This document shows, in pieces, positions 1-6,382 of a stretch of 7,736 bases of DNA (positions are counted from its first letter, which is position 1; the number at the start of each line of letters is the position of its first letter). Under the pieces are notes generated by a model. That model was not told where the DNA came from and did not search any database. It saw only the letters and a program-made list of their open reading frames with translations. This DNA comes from Oscillospiraceae bacterium (lineage in GTDB: Bacteria; Bacillota; Clostridia; Oscillospirales; Oscillospiraceae): NCBI GenBank assembly GCA_017435245.1, contig JAFSFK010000103.1:1-7736 (forward strand), in the 5' to 3' direction. The translations under genes were made by a program, and so were the position numbers.

Positions 1-383
1 ACACCCTCACGGACCCACAGCTTCAGCTCCAGCATATCCTCAGAAAGCTCATATTCGCAGACCAGAGGATAGATTTCGCCATCCTCGCCACGAACCAGGC
101 AGCTCTCAAAGTTGTTGTTTGCCCACATATAGGTAGTCCAGGATGCCTGACCATAGGGGTCAAAGGTGGGAGACAGCTCGTACCAGCTGTAAGTAACATA
201 GCCGCCGTACTGGGGCTCACCGGCCACTGCTTCGCCGCCCTCGTTGGGGGTATCCGCAGTTTCGCCCTCCACAGGGGCTTCCTCCACAGGCGTATCATTT
301 CCGCCGCCGCAGCCGGCCAGAATGCCGACTACCATAACCATTGCCAGCAGCAGTGCCAGCAGTCTTGTCATAGAATTTTTCAT
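1..383 (-). CDS. Family-5 peptide-type solute-binding lipoprotein, N-terminal part (3' end off window)
   Basis: This is the extracellular binding protein expected for the ABC importer encoded just upstream; only the first 127 codons are in the window. The product starts MKNSMTRLLALLLAMVMVVG and has a lipoprotein signal peptide: basic N-terminus, hydrophobic core at residues 8-22, and lipobox ILAGC with the lipidated cysteine at 25. An acidic Gly/Pro/Glu linker follows (about 26-57). The mature domain then begins with YGGYVTYSW and a 'LSPTFDPYGQASW' stretch, the usual entry to SBP_bac_5 proteins, which bind di/oligopeptides or nickel. The ATG at 381-383 has an AGGAG site (391-395) 7 nt upstream and lies 17 nt after the DppF-like stop, so it is the last visible gene of the operon. 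The substrate cannot be read from this fragment. I am confident of the lipoprotein and family, less so of the ligand. Confidence 0.88.
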   Translation of the reverse strand, partial: MKNSMTRLLALLLAMVMVVGILAGCGGGNDTPVEEAPVEGETADTPNEGGEAVAGEPQYGGYVTYSWYELSPTFDPYGQASWTTYMWANNNFESCLVRGEDGEIYPLVCEYELSEDMLELKLWVREG

Positions 384-400
384 AACTAGGCTCCTTTTTC

Positions 401-1384
401 TTATTCATCGAGCAGATGGCAGCTGACACAGTGACCGTTTCCAAGGTCGGTGACCTTCGGTTCCTGACAGGCACAACGCTCGGTTGCATACTTACAACGG
501 GTGCGGAACACGCAGCCGGAGGGGGGATCCACAGGACTGGGGATGTCACCCTCCAGAATGATCCGCTTGCTCTCGTCCTTCTCACCGCTGACCTTGGGCA
601 CAGCAGACAGCAGCGCCTGGGTGTAGGGGTGGCGAGGATCATTGAAAATGTCTTCCTTTGTTCCGATCTCCACGATCTTGCCCAGGTACATAATGGCCAC
701 CCGGTCACAGATATACTCAATAACAGACATATCGTGGGAAACGAAGATATAGGTGAGCTTGCGCTCCTCCTGCAGCTCCTTCAGCAGGTTCAGAACCTGG
801 GCACGGACGGAAACGTCCAGTGCGGAGACAGGCTCGTCACACATCACAAGCTTGGGATCGGTGGCCAAGGCACTTGCGATGGCGATTCTCTGGCGCTGAC
901 CGCCGGAGAATTCGTGGGGATAGCGATTCACATACTCCTGGCTGATACTGACAGATTCCAGAAGATCCCGAACCTTCTGCTGCCGCTCCTCCTTGCCGGC
1001 ACACAGCTTATTGACGATCAGCGGCTCCTCAATGAGCTGGGTGACCGTCCAGCGACCGTCCAGAGATGCGTAGGGGTCCTGGAAAATGATCTGCATATCC
1101 TTACGAATGGGGCGCAGCTGCTTCTGCTTTGCCTTGGCGATCTCCTGTCCGTCAAAGACCACACTTCCATCGGTTGGATCCAGCAAACGCAGACAGGAGC
1201 GGATCAGCGTAGACTTTCCGCAGCCGGATTCACCGGCAATACCCAAAGTTTCGCCCTCGTACAGGTCAAAGCTCACGTCATTGACAGCCTTAACATATTT
1301 CTTCTTCTCGAAGATCATCGTGTTCACAGGGAACCACTGTTTCAGATTTCTGACCTTCAAAAGAATCTTCTTTTCAGCATCCAT
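401..1384 (-). CDS. dppF: Dipeptide/oligopeptide ABC transporter ATPase, DppF/OppF-like
   Basis: This is one of two cytoplasmic ATPases that power the peptide importer. The 327-residue protein is full length for the family. The ABC motifs appear in order: Walker A GESGCGKST (51-59), Q-loop FQDP (101-104), signature FSGGQRQRI (159-167), Walker B LVMCDEP (179-185), D-loop SALD (187-190) and H-loop VSHD (215-218). The C-terminal region (about 240-327) is the oligopeptide/dipeptide transporter extension, with HPYTQALLSAVP (252-263) and cysteines 291, 297, 304 and 322 spaced C-x5-C-x6-C-x17-C. The same spacing occurs in the partner ATPase; such cysteines hold a [4Fe-4S] cluster in known DppD structures. 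The ATG lies 1 nt after the upstream TGA, and its GGAGG site (1394-1398) sits inside the upstream gene, so translation is probably coupled. The symbol is a family label; peptide rather than nickel specificity is inferred. Confidence 0.93.
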   Translation of the reverse strand: MDAEKKILLKVRNLKQWFPVNTMIFEKKKYVKAVNDVSFDLYEGETLGIAGESGCGKSTLIRSCLRLLDPTDGSVVFDGQEIAKAKQKQLRPIRKDMQIIFQDPYASLDGRWTVTQLIEEPLIVNKLCAGKEERQQKVRDLLESVSISQEYVNRYPHEFSGGQRQRIAIASALATDPKLVMCDEPVSALDVSVRAQVLNLLKELQEERKLTYIFVSHDMSVIEYICDRVAIMYLGKIVEIGTKEDIFNDPRHPYTQALLSAVPKVSGEKDESKRIILEGDIPSPVDPPSGCVFRTRCKYATERCACQEPKVTDLGNGHCVSCHLLDE

Positions 1385-1385
1385 A

Positions 1386-2372
1386 TCACTTCACCTCCGT
1401 ATTCTGATAGCGGAAGCAGCGGACACTGTGACCGTTACCCACATCGTACAGCTCCGGCTTATTGGCAATGCACTGCTCACAGGCGTGCTCGCACCGGGGG
1501 CTGAATACACAGCCGCTGGGGAACTTACCGGCGGGAGGTACCATACCGGGGATGGTGGGAAGCCGGTCCTTCACACCGCTCTGGGGCAGGGTGCTCAGCA
1601 GGCCGTTGGTGTAAGGATGGCAGGGGTTTGCAAAGAGCTCCTCCACCTTGGCAGTCTCCACGATCTCGCCGCAGTACATAATAACCACCCGGTCACAGAT
1701 CTCCCGGATAACACCCAGATCGTGGGTAATAAACATAATAGCAGTTCCGAACTCTTTTTGCAAGTTGCGCATCAGATCCAGCACCTGCGCCTGGATGGTA
1801 ACGTCCAGTGCGGTGGTGGGCTCATCAGCAACCAGCAGTTCGGGCCGGCAGCTTAGGGCCATTGCGATCATCACTCTCTGGCGCATACCGCCGGAAAGCT
1901 GGAAGGGAAATTCCTTTGCCCGCTGCTCAGGCAGGGGGATCCGGACAGCATCCAGCATCTCGATGGCCTTTTTCTTGGCTTCCTCTTTGCTCAGACCCTG
2001 GTGCAGCCGGAACACCTCCTCCAGCTGATAGCCCACCTTGAACAGGGGGTTCAGGCTGGTCATAGGCTCCTGGAAGATCATTGCGATCTTGTTGCCACGG
2101 ATCTTCTGCATCTTGGACATGGGCAGCTCCAGCAGGTTTTCCCCCTGGAACTCGATGGTACCCTGGATCCGTGCGGGAGGAGTCTTTAAAAGCCGCAGCA
2201 CAGAAAGAGAAGTAACGGACTTGCCACAGCCGGATTCACCGGCAATGCCCAGGGTCTCGCCTTTATAGACTTCAAAATTTACGTTGTTCAGGATCTGGGG
2301 AGAACTGAAGTCACCGTCGAACCAGAGGTTCAGATCCTTAACAGACAATACTTTTTCTTTGTTTTCCATCAT
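1386..2372 (-). CDS. dppD: Dipeptide/oligopeptide ABC transporter ATPase, DppD/OppD-like
   Basis: This is the second ATPase of the importer and should pair with the DppF-like subunit below the permeases. From the chosen start it has 328 residues: Walker A GESGCGKSV (45-53), Q-loop FQEP (100-103), signature LSGGMRQRV (159-167), Walker B LLVADEP (179-185), TALD (187-190) and ITHD (215-218). The C-terminal extension has HPYTNGLLSTLP (252-263) and cysteines 288, 294, 301 and 319, again C-x5-C-x6-C-x17-C. The open frame extends 13 codons further upstream, but that stretch overlaps the end of the DppC-like gene and lacks its own ribosome site. The sequence AAGGAGGTG (2376-2384) points to ATG 2370-2372 or the adjacent ATG 2367-2369; both are plausible and differ by one residue. 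The 'SGGMRQRV' signature and 'EPMTSLNPL' are typical of the D-type rather than the F-type subunit. The symbol is a family label. Confidence 0.93.
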   Translation of the reverse strand: MMENKEKVLSVKDLNLWFDGDFSSPQILNNVNFEVYKGETLGIAGESGCGKSVTSLSVLRLLKTPPARIQGTIEFQGENLLELPMSKMQKIRGNKIAMIFQEPMTSLNPLFKVGYQLEEVFRLHQGLSKEEAKKKAIEMLDAVRIPLPEQRAKEFPFQLSGGMRQRVMIAMALSCRPELLVADEPTTALDVTIQAQVLDLMRNLQKEFGTAIMFITHDLGVIREICDRVVIMYCGEIVETAKVEELFANPCHPYTNGLLSTLPQSGVKDRLPTIPGMVPPAGKFPSGCVFSPRCEHACEQCIANKPELYDVGNGHSVRCFRYQNTEVK

Positions 2373-2382
2373 CTGCACCTCC

Positions 2383-3225
2383 TTAATGGGTCTTGGGATC
2401 CAGCAGGTCACGCAGACCGTCGCCCAGCATAGAGAATCCGAAGTTGGTGATGGCCAGAGCGATCATGGGATAGAACACCAGATAGGGGTAGAGCATCAAC
2501 TGTACCTGTCCGGCAGAGATCAACGTACCCCAGTTGGGAACACCGGAGGGCAGACCTACGCCCAGGAAGGACATAGATGCCAAAGACATAATTTTAGAGG
2601 ACAGGCCGGAACCCAGGGTCACCAGCAGGTAGGAGGAGCACTGGGGCAGCACGTGCATAAACATAATTCTGGGTGTGCTGGCGCCCATTGCCACCTCACG
2701 CTCCACGAATTCCTTCTGGCGCAGGGACATAACCTGGGCACGGATGTAGCGGGTAGGACCGCCCATACCGGCAATGACCAGTGTCAGGATCAGGTTGAAG
2801 TAGCTGTTGCCGAAAACCATACCCAAAACGAAGATCAGCAGAATGGAGGGCAGGGAGTTGATAGCCTCCAGGATACGCATAATGACCATATCCACCTTGG
2901 GATAGAAGCCACAGATCAGGCCCAGCATCGCACCCACGATCATCGTGGCGATCTGGGATGCAAAGGCGATGAGCAGAGACGCTCTTGCGCCGTAGACCAC
3001 CTGTGCCCACAGGTCGTTGCCGGAACCGTCGGTACCCATAATGTGCTCGGCGCTGGGAGTCTGATAACGGTTGCGGATGTCCGTGGCATTGGGATCGTAC
3101 TGGGTCAGCAGCGGTGCAAAAACAGCCATCAAGATCATAGCCAGCACCAGCGTCGCACCCACGATGAGACGTCCGTTGTGCTTGATGAACACACGGATCT
3201 TTTTTCCTAAAGAGATATTTTCCAC
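2383..3225 (-). CDS. dppC: Dipeptide/oligopeptide ABC transporter permease, DppC/OppC-like (GTG start)
   Basis: This is an inner-membrane permease that forms half of the translocation channel. The protein has 280 residues. An N-terminal membrane segment (about 20-41) is followed by the family's external stretch with HIMGTDGSGNDLW (61-73) and YGARASLLIAF (78-88). Five further hydrophobic segments follow (roughly 84-107, 113-137, 141-156, 197-222, 245-267). The cytoplasmic EAA loop, which docks on the ATPases, is at about 175-195 (EREVAMGAS ... HVLPQ). The C-terminus GDGLRDLLDPK is typical of the subfamily. The open frame extends 27 codons further, but that region lies inside the upstream gene in another frame and reads as unrelated sequence. 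The GTG at 3223-3225 with GGAGG (3234-3238) 8 nt upstream gives the usual short N-terminus (MENISLGKK). It starts 13 nt after the DppB-like stop. Confidence 0.92.
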   Translation of the reverse strand: MENISLGKKIRVFIKHNGRLIVGATLVLAMILMAVFAPLLTQYDPNATDIRNRYQTPSAEHIMGTDGSGNDLWAQVVYGARASLLIAFASQIATMIVGAMLGLICGFYPKVDMVIMRILEAINSLPSILLIFVLGMVFGNSYFNLILTLVIAGMGGPTRYIRAQVMSLRQKEFVEREVAMGASTPRIMFMHVLPQCSSYLLVTLGSGLSSKIMSLASMSFLGVGLPSGVPNWGTLISAGQVQLMLYPYLVFYPMIALAITNFGFSMLGDGLRDLLDPKTH

Positions 3226-3233
3226 TGTGTTCA

Positions 3234-3238
3234 CCTCC
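3234..3238 (-). promoter_or_regulatory. Shine-Dalgarno site deciding the GTG start of the DppC-like gene
   Basis: GGAGG on the minus strand (within AAGGAGGTG, overlapping the upstream TAA) lies 8 nt before GTG 3223-3225. No ATG in the same frame has a comparable site, so the GTG is preferred over longer alternatives that intrude into the DppB-like gene. Confidence 0.8.
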
Positions 3239-4189
3239 TTAGTCCAGCTCGATACGGGGATCCAGGACCTTATAGATAATGTCCAGGAAAATATTTGTAA
3301 ACACAAAGATAGCGGCGAAGAAGATCAGGATCGCCTGCTCCTGAGGGTAGTCCTTGCCGAACAGAGAGCTGTAAGACAGCAGGCCGACACCGGGGATATT
3401 GAACACCTTTTCCAGCACGGTGGCACCGCCCAGATTGACGGTGATAGTACCGGAGACCATCGTGATCATATAAGAAAGAACATTGCGCAGAGCGTGACGG
3501 TAGTACACAGCCCGATCCGCCAGACCCTTTGCCCGTGCGGTCCGGATGTAGTCGGAGTTCAGCACATCCAACATCTGGGAACGGGTATGCCGTGCGTAGC
3601 CCGCCATACCGGAAAGACCAATGGCCAGGCTGGGCAGAAATACGTGGCGCAGAGATTCCAGCAGACCTACTTTTTCAATATACTGGTAGCCATACAGAGG
3701 GAACCACTGGAGTTTGAACGCAAATACGTACAGCAGACCAACACCAAAGCAGAAGCTGGGCACGATGGTAAAGAGCATCGACGTACTGGAAAGGACCAAG
3801 TCCAGCTTGCTGTTGTGGTGGGTAGCGCAGTACATACCGATGGGCACACCCAAAATCAGGGTGATGACGGTGGACAGCAGCGTAATGAGAATGGTAGGCT
3901 CCATACGGGCAAAGATGTTTTCAAACACCGCCTTGCCGTTAAAGTAGGAGGTGCCCCAGTCGCCCACGGCCACCCGCTTTATGTAGGCCCAGAACTGGTC
4001 GAATATGGTGCCGTTCAGTCCGTACTTTTCCTGAAGAATAAACATCTCTTCCTCTGTCAGATTGGCATCTGCCTGGATGGTGTACATAGGGTTACCGGGA
4101 ACCATACGCATCAGACAAAATACCAGCACCAGGATGATCAGCATAACCGGGATCGCTGACAAAAATCGTTTAAATACAAATTTTCCCAA
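3239..4189 (-). CDS. dppB: Dipeptide/oligopeptide ABC transporter permease, DppB/OppB-like (TTG start likely)
   Basis: This is the partner permease of the DppC-like protein. From the preferred start it has 316 residues: MGKFVFKRFLSAIPVMLIIL gives the first membrane segment (about 9-30), followed by the family motif MVPGNP (29-34) and the external GDWGTSY (76-82). Further hydrophobic segments lie at about 98-121, 130-158, 183-197, 237-257 and 285-306. The EAA loop is at about 213-236 (DYIRTARAKGL ... HALRN), and the end 'VLDPRI' is typical. The longer frame starting at ATG 4220-4222 would add 11 residues and overlap the upstream gene by 13 nt with only a weak ribosome site. TTG 4187-4189 has a purine-rich AGAGGAAGGA site just upstream and gives the MGK(F/Y)..KR start common in this family. 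Start choice is inferred; identity is secure. Confidence 0.91.
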   Translation of the reverse strand: MGKFVFKRFLSAIPVMLIILVLVFCLMRMVPGNPMYTIQADANLTEEEMFILQEKYGLNGTIFDQFWAYIKRVAVGDWGTSYFNGKAVFENIFARMEPTILITLLSTVITLILGVPIGMYCATHHNSKLDLVLSSTSMLFTIVPSFCFGVGLLYVFAFKLQWFPLYGYQYIEKVGLLESLRHVFLPSLAIGLSGMAGYARHTRSQMLDVLNSDYIRTARAKGLADRAVYYRHALRNVLSYMITMVSGTITVNLGGATVLEKVFNIPGVGLLSYSSLFGKDYPQEQAILIFFAAIFVFTNIFLDIIYKVLDPRIELD

Positions 4190-4199
4190 AACGAACGCT

Positions 4200-4209
4200 T
4201 CCTTCCTCT
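4200..4209 (-). promoter_or_regulatory. Ribosome site supporting the TTG start of the DppB-like gene
   Basis: The minus-strand sequence AGAGGAAGGA fills half of the 20-nt gap between the upstream TAA (4210-4212) and TTG 4187-4189. Its AAGGA core is 10 nt from the TTG. The alternative ATG at 4220-4222 lies upstream of this site and cannot use it. Confidence 0.6.
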
Positions 4210-5973
4210 TTATATTGTGCATTGGCCTTTGCAGACCTGATAGGAGGTGCCGTTACCCAGCAGTACCGACACAGTATAATCATAGTCACCCTGGGGAATC
4301 TCTCCCAGGTTTCGATGATGGCGTTTCAGATCCACCTGTGTCACGGTGCCCCGGGCAGTATTGTCGCCCTGACCGGGATCCTCCAGGTGCTTGTTCACCA
4401 CCGTGGCAAAGACGGTACTGCTGTGCTTTTCTTCACCGCAGACCAGCTCCACCCTGGTGCTGATGATCCGGTAGTTGGAGCAGACCTTGCCCTGCATCGG
4501 ACCAATTAAGTCTTCCGTCCAAAGCTGTACCGGTGCCGGTACGCCCTGTAAAAGTTCCTTGTTGGTAATGGGCAGGTACTCCTTCAGCAGTTCTGCGAAG
4601 GTATACCGGCAGCCCAGCTGCCAGGTACTGTCCCGGCCGCTGCTGCCCTTGCCCACACCCTGCTCGTGAGTGGGCAGGTAACTCATTTCCGGATCGATCA
4701 CACCGTTTTCATCCCGCATAACCACCGGATCCCGGAAGACGAGCCGGGTGTGTCCGTGGGCGGGAGAACGCATAACGATGGCATCGGCCATACGCAGCTT
4801 TGCGTATCCTTCCAGAATCTCATTGGCGTCATTTTCTGCCAGGGCATCCAGAGAATACCAGGTGCGGGCGGTATAATTGCCCACCGGCAGAACACCAAAT
4901 TCCTTCTGATTTTCCGGTGTAGGGATCATATGTCCCGTAAATTCAAAGCTCACCGAGGCACAGCATCTGGCCCAGGACCAGAACACCGCACCGGAGCAGT
5001 CATTTCCCAGATAAATGTCCCAGCCGGGTTCTGTGTTGGCAGGATCCGTATCTCCCGCATCACTGTAGCTGGGAAGCCAGCCTTCCACATAATCGTCCTG
5101 CCCCAGACAGTAGTTCATCCGTTCCAGCGGACCATATTTCTGGGTATAGGGCAGTCCGTAGTGAGGCACACCCTTGGCATAGACCACATTGGTGCCGTCG
5201 GCATAGGCGGTGGTAAAGGCCATATCCTTGGAGGGGATCCAGCGTACATCGCCCATCCGGAACATATAGTCTACGATCTGCCGGCGCATATCCCCGGCGG
5301 TCTTGCCCTGCAGTTCTGTACGATTCGACGCATCCCGCCACAGTCCGTCCACACTGCCGGTATTCTCACCGCATAGCCCCTGCATTGCTGTTTCCAACAA
5401 CGCATATGAACGCACGTCGGTGACAACACCTGCGTTCTTACCAACGACAGCGCCAACACACACGCCGGTCTTTCTGGGATCACGGATCACCGTAGGATCA
5501 CAGGAGCCGGTCAATATCTGCCGTTTACCGCTGCGGGTGGGTTTGTATGGTGCATCTGCACCCACAGAGCAACTCGCAATATGTCCCAGGTTCACACCTG
5601 CCAGCACACCGATACAGGTTGCCGCAGGATCACCCGCTATTTCCACACTTCGCAAATGTATATGGTCCACCCGGGCGTTTTCCCCCAGGCAGCCAAAAAA
5701 GCCCTGGTTCCCTCCCGCAGTGGCAGCCACGATCTTAAAATTCCGAATCGTGTGACCTTCACCGTCCAGAATACCGTCAAAGTCTACCGGGGCCCAAGCA
5801 GCGCCGTCCATATCAATATCAGCTGCCAGACGGTACTGCCCTTTCGGATCTTCCCGCAGCCATTCCATCTGCTGGGGGGTACTGATACAACAAATATCGG
5901 TTTCCAACATAAGCATACTCTCGCTTTCTGATTGTACAAATCCTGGGGTCTTTCGTACATAGCTGTGCGCCAT
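4210..5973 (-). CDS. Beta-helix-like plus NlpC/P60-like cysteine peptidase protein heading the importer operon
   Basis: I do not recognise this 587-residue protein by name. Residues about 30-215 read like a right-handed beta-helix of the GLUG kind: an entry segment 'STPQQMEWLREDPKG-YRLAADIDMDG', then 'FDGILDGEGHTI', and Gly-rich coils such as IGVLAGVNLGHI (121-132), VGAVVGKNAGVV (173-184) and LCGENTGSV (200-208). The middle part (about 285-480) looks like an NlpC/P60 peptidase. GNDCSGAVFW (323-332) matches the catalytic cysteine motif (C326), and AHGHTRLV (405-412) offers the histidine; the third catalytic residue is unclear. A C-terminal beta-rich segment (about 495-587) may be an accessory domain. 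No signal peptide, membrane segment or sorting signal is visible, and 17 cysteines favour a cytoplasmic location. The gene ends 20 nt before the DppB-like TTG start. The assigned ATG has AAGGA 12 nt upstream, which is rather far; ATG at 5914-5916 or 5908-5910 are alternatives. NlpC/P60 enzymes cleave peptidoglycan-type peptides, but activity here is inference. Confidence 0.72.
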   Translation of the reverse strand: MAHSYVRKTPGFVQSESESMLMLETDICCISTPQQMEWLREDPKGQYRLAADIDMDGAAWAPVDFDGILDGEGHTIRNFKIVAATAGGNQGFFGCLGENARVDHIHLRSVEIAGDPAATCIGVLAGVNLGHIASCSVGADAPYKPTRSGKRQILTGSCDPTVIRDPRKTGVCVGAVVGKNAGVVTDVRSYALLETAMQGLCGENTGSVDGLWRDASNRTELQGKTAGDMRRQIVDYMFRMGDVRWIPSKDMAFTTAYADGTNVVYAKGVPHYGLPYTQKYGPLERMNYCLGQDDYVEGWLPSYSDAGDTDPANTEPGWDIYLGNDCSGAVFWSWARCCASVSFEFTGHMIPTPENQKEFGVLPVGNYTARTWYSLDALAENDANEILEGYAKLRMADAIVMRSPAHGHTRLVFRDPVVMRDENGVIDPEMSYLPTHEQGVGKGSSGRDSTWQLGCRYTFAELLKEYLPITNKELLQGVPAPVQLWTEDLIGPMQGKVCSNYRIISTRVELVCGEEKHSSTVFATVVNKHLEDPGQGDNTARGTVTQVDLKRHHRNLGEIPQGDYDYTVSVLLGNGTSYQVCKGQCTI

Positions 5974-5990
5974 CAGCAGGCAACGTCCTT

Positions 5991-6025
5991 CCCGGCCGTA
6001 TAGTTGTTCCGCAACTATGACCGGG
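5991..6025 (-). promoter_or_regulatory. Long hairpin in the operon leader, abutting the ribosome site
   Basis: In the minus-strand transcript, CCCGGUC-AUAGUUG pairs with CAACUAU-(AC)-GGCCGGG around a CGGAA loop. This gives 14 base pairs, one of them G-U, with a 2-nt bulge. The 3' arm ends directly at the AAGGA (5986-5990) that precedes the 587-residue gene. There is no U-run after it, so it is not a standard terminator; control of translation, RNA stability or a protein-binding site is more likely. The structure is seen in the sequence; the role is inferred. Confidence 0.6.
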
Positions 6026-6034
6026 TTTCGTCAA

Positions 6035-6061
6035 ATGATACATAGTATCTTCCATGATACT
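6035..6061 (-). repeat. Competing inverted/direct repeats in the operon leader
   Basis: On the minus strand AGTATC (6056-6061) can pair with GATACT (6044-6049), 6 bp with a 6-nt loop. GATAC (6045-6049) can instead pair with GTATC (6037-6041), 5 bp with a 3-nt loop. The two outer arms are copies of each other: the 7-mer GTATCAT occurs at 6054-6060 and 6035-6041. The element lies about 12-38 nt after the predicted transcription start, so it could be a small RNA switch or a DNA operator. Confidence 0.45.
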
Positions 6062-6078
6062 CCGCCAATTTTGTCTAT

Positions 6079-6107
6079 ATTATATCCATTTCTACGTTCG
6101 TTCGCAA
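6079..6107 (-). promoter_or_regulatory. Sigma-A-type promoter of the peptidase/importer operon
   Basis: On the minus strand, TTGCGA (6102-6107) and a perfect TATAAT (6079-6084) are separated by exactly 17 nt. The likely transcription start is near the A at 6072, giving a leader of about 100 nt before ATG 5971-5973. It is the only convincing promoter found ahead of the minus-strand genes; gaps inside the operon are too short for others. Confidence 0.75.
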
Positions 6108-6214
6108 GGTCTCAACCATATCATATTTGATTCATTTCCTACCAAATCTAATTCCCGTACCATTTGAATCGCCGGTACCCGCAAACCGTTCTTGCACAAC
6201 AGGTTTCATCATTA

Positions 6215-6230
6215 TTGGCTATATAGCCAA
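6215..6230. promoter_or_regulatory. Perfect 16-bp palindrome, possible operator
   Basis: TTGGCTATATAGCCAA is a perfect, gapless palindrome midway between the two divergent promoters. A gapless palindrome makes a poor RNA hairpin, so a site for a dimeric DNA-binding regulator is the simpler reading. It is over 100 bp upstream of each promoter, so any effect would be at a distance. No regulator gene is in the window. Confidence 0.4.
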
Positions 6231-6360
6231 AGCGCAAAACAGATATAGCTGCCAGTATATTTATATTATGACAGACTTTTTGTTTTTGATAAAGACAGAA
6301 AATCCGGTATTGTTTCTACGCTATTTCTTTCCCTGATATCCATCCCTGCGAGCAGCAAAG

Positions 6361-6382
6361 CCGGTGTTGTAATTTCCACCGG
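6361..6382. repeat. Inverted repeat overlapping the plus-strand -35 region
   Basis: CCGGTG (6361-6366) and CACCGG (6377-6382) form 6-bp inverted arms separated by 10 nt. The -35 hexamer of the small-gene promoter lies between the arms, a position suited to a repressor. A second short inverted pair, TTTCC/GGAAA (6373-6377 and 6381-6385), overlaps it. Confidence 0.4.

Noticed and set aside
266..290. Two copies of a 10-bp direct repeat (CCTCCACAGG) in the lipoprotein gene
   Set aside because: They encode the repetitive acidic linker (PVEEA/PVEGE) after the lipobox; such low-complexity linkers are normal, so this is not a mobile or regulatory repeat.
416..1504. Long plus-strand open frame opposite the two ATPase genes
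   Set aside because: It is antisense to clearly conserved ATPase sequence, has no ribosome site, and its His/Gln/Leu-rich translation matches no family; it is a by-product of biased codon use on the minus strand.
2284..4159. Two long overlapping plus-strand frames (about 308 and 362 codons) opposite the permease genes
   Set aside because: Gln/His/Gly-rich translations antisense to genuine permeases, with no start signals or promoter; treated as shadows.
4666..5376. 236-codon plus-strand frame inside the peptidase-like gene
   Set aside because: The minus-strand frame carries the recognisable domains; this frame has no ribosome site and no family features.
5991..6025. Operon-leader hairpin as an intrinsic terminator
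   Set aside because: The stem is strong, but no T-run follows on the minus strand and only TTT on the plus strand; regulation at the ribosome site fits better.
6127..6336. 69-codon plus-strand frame in the intergenic region
   Set aside because: It begins at TTG with no ribosome site, has low-complexity hydrophobic content, and crosses the palindrome; judged non-coding.
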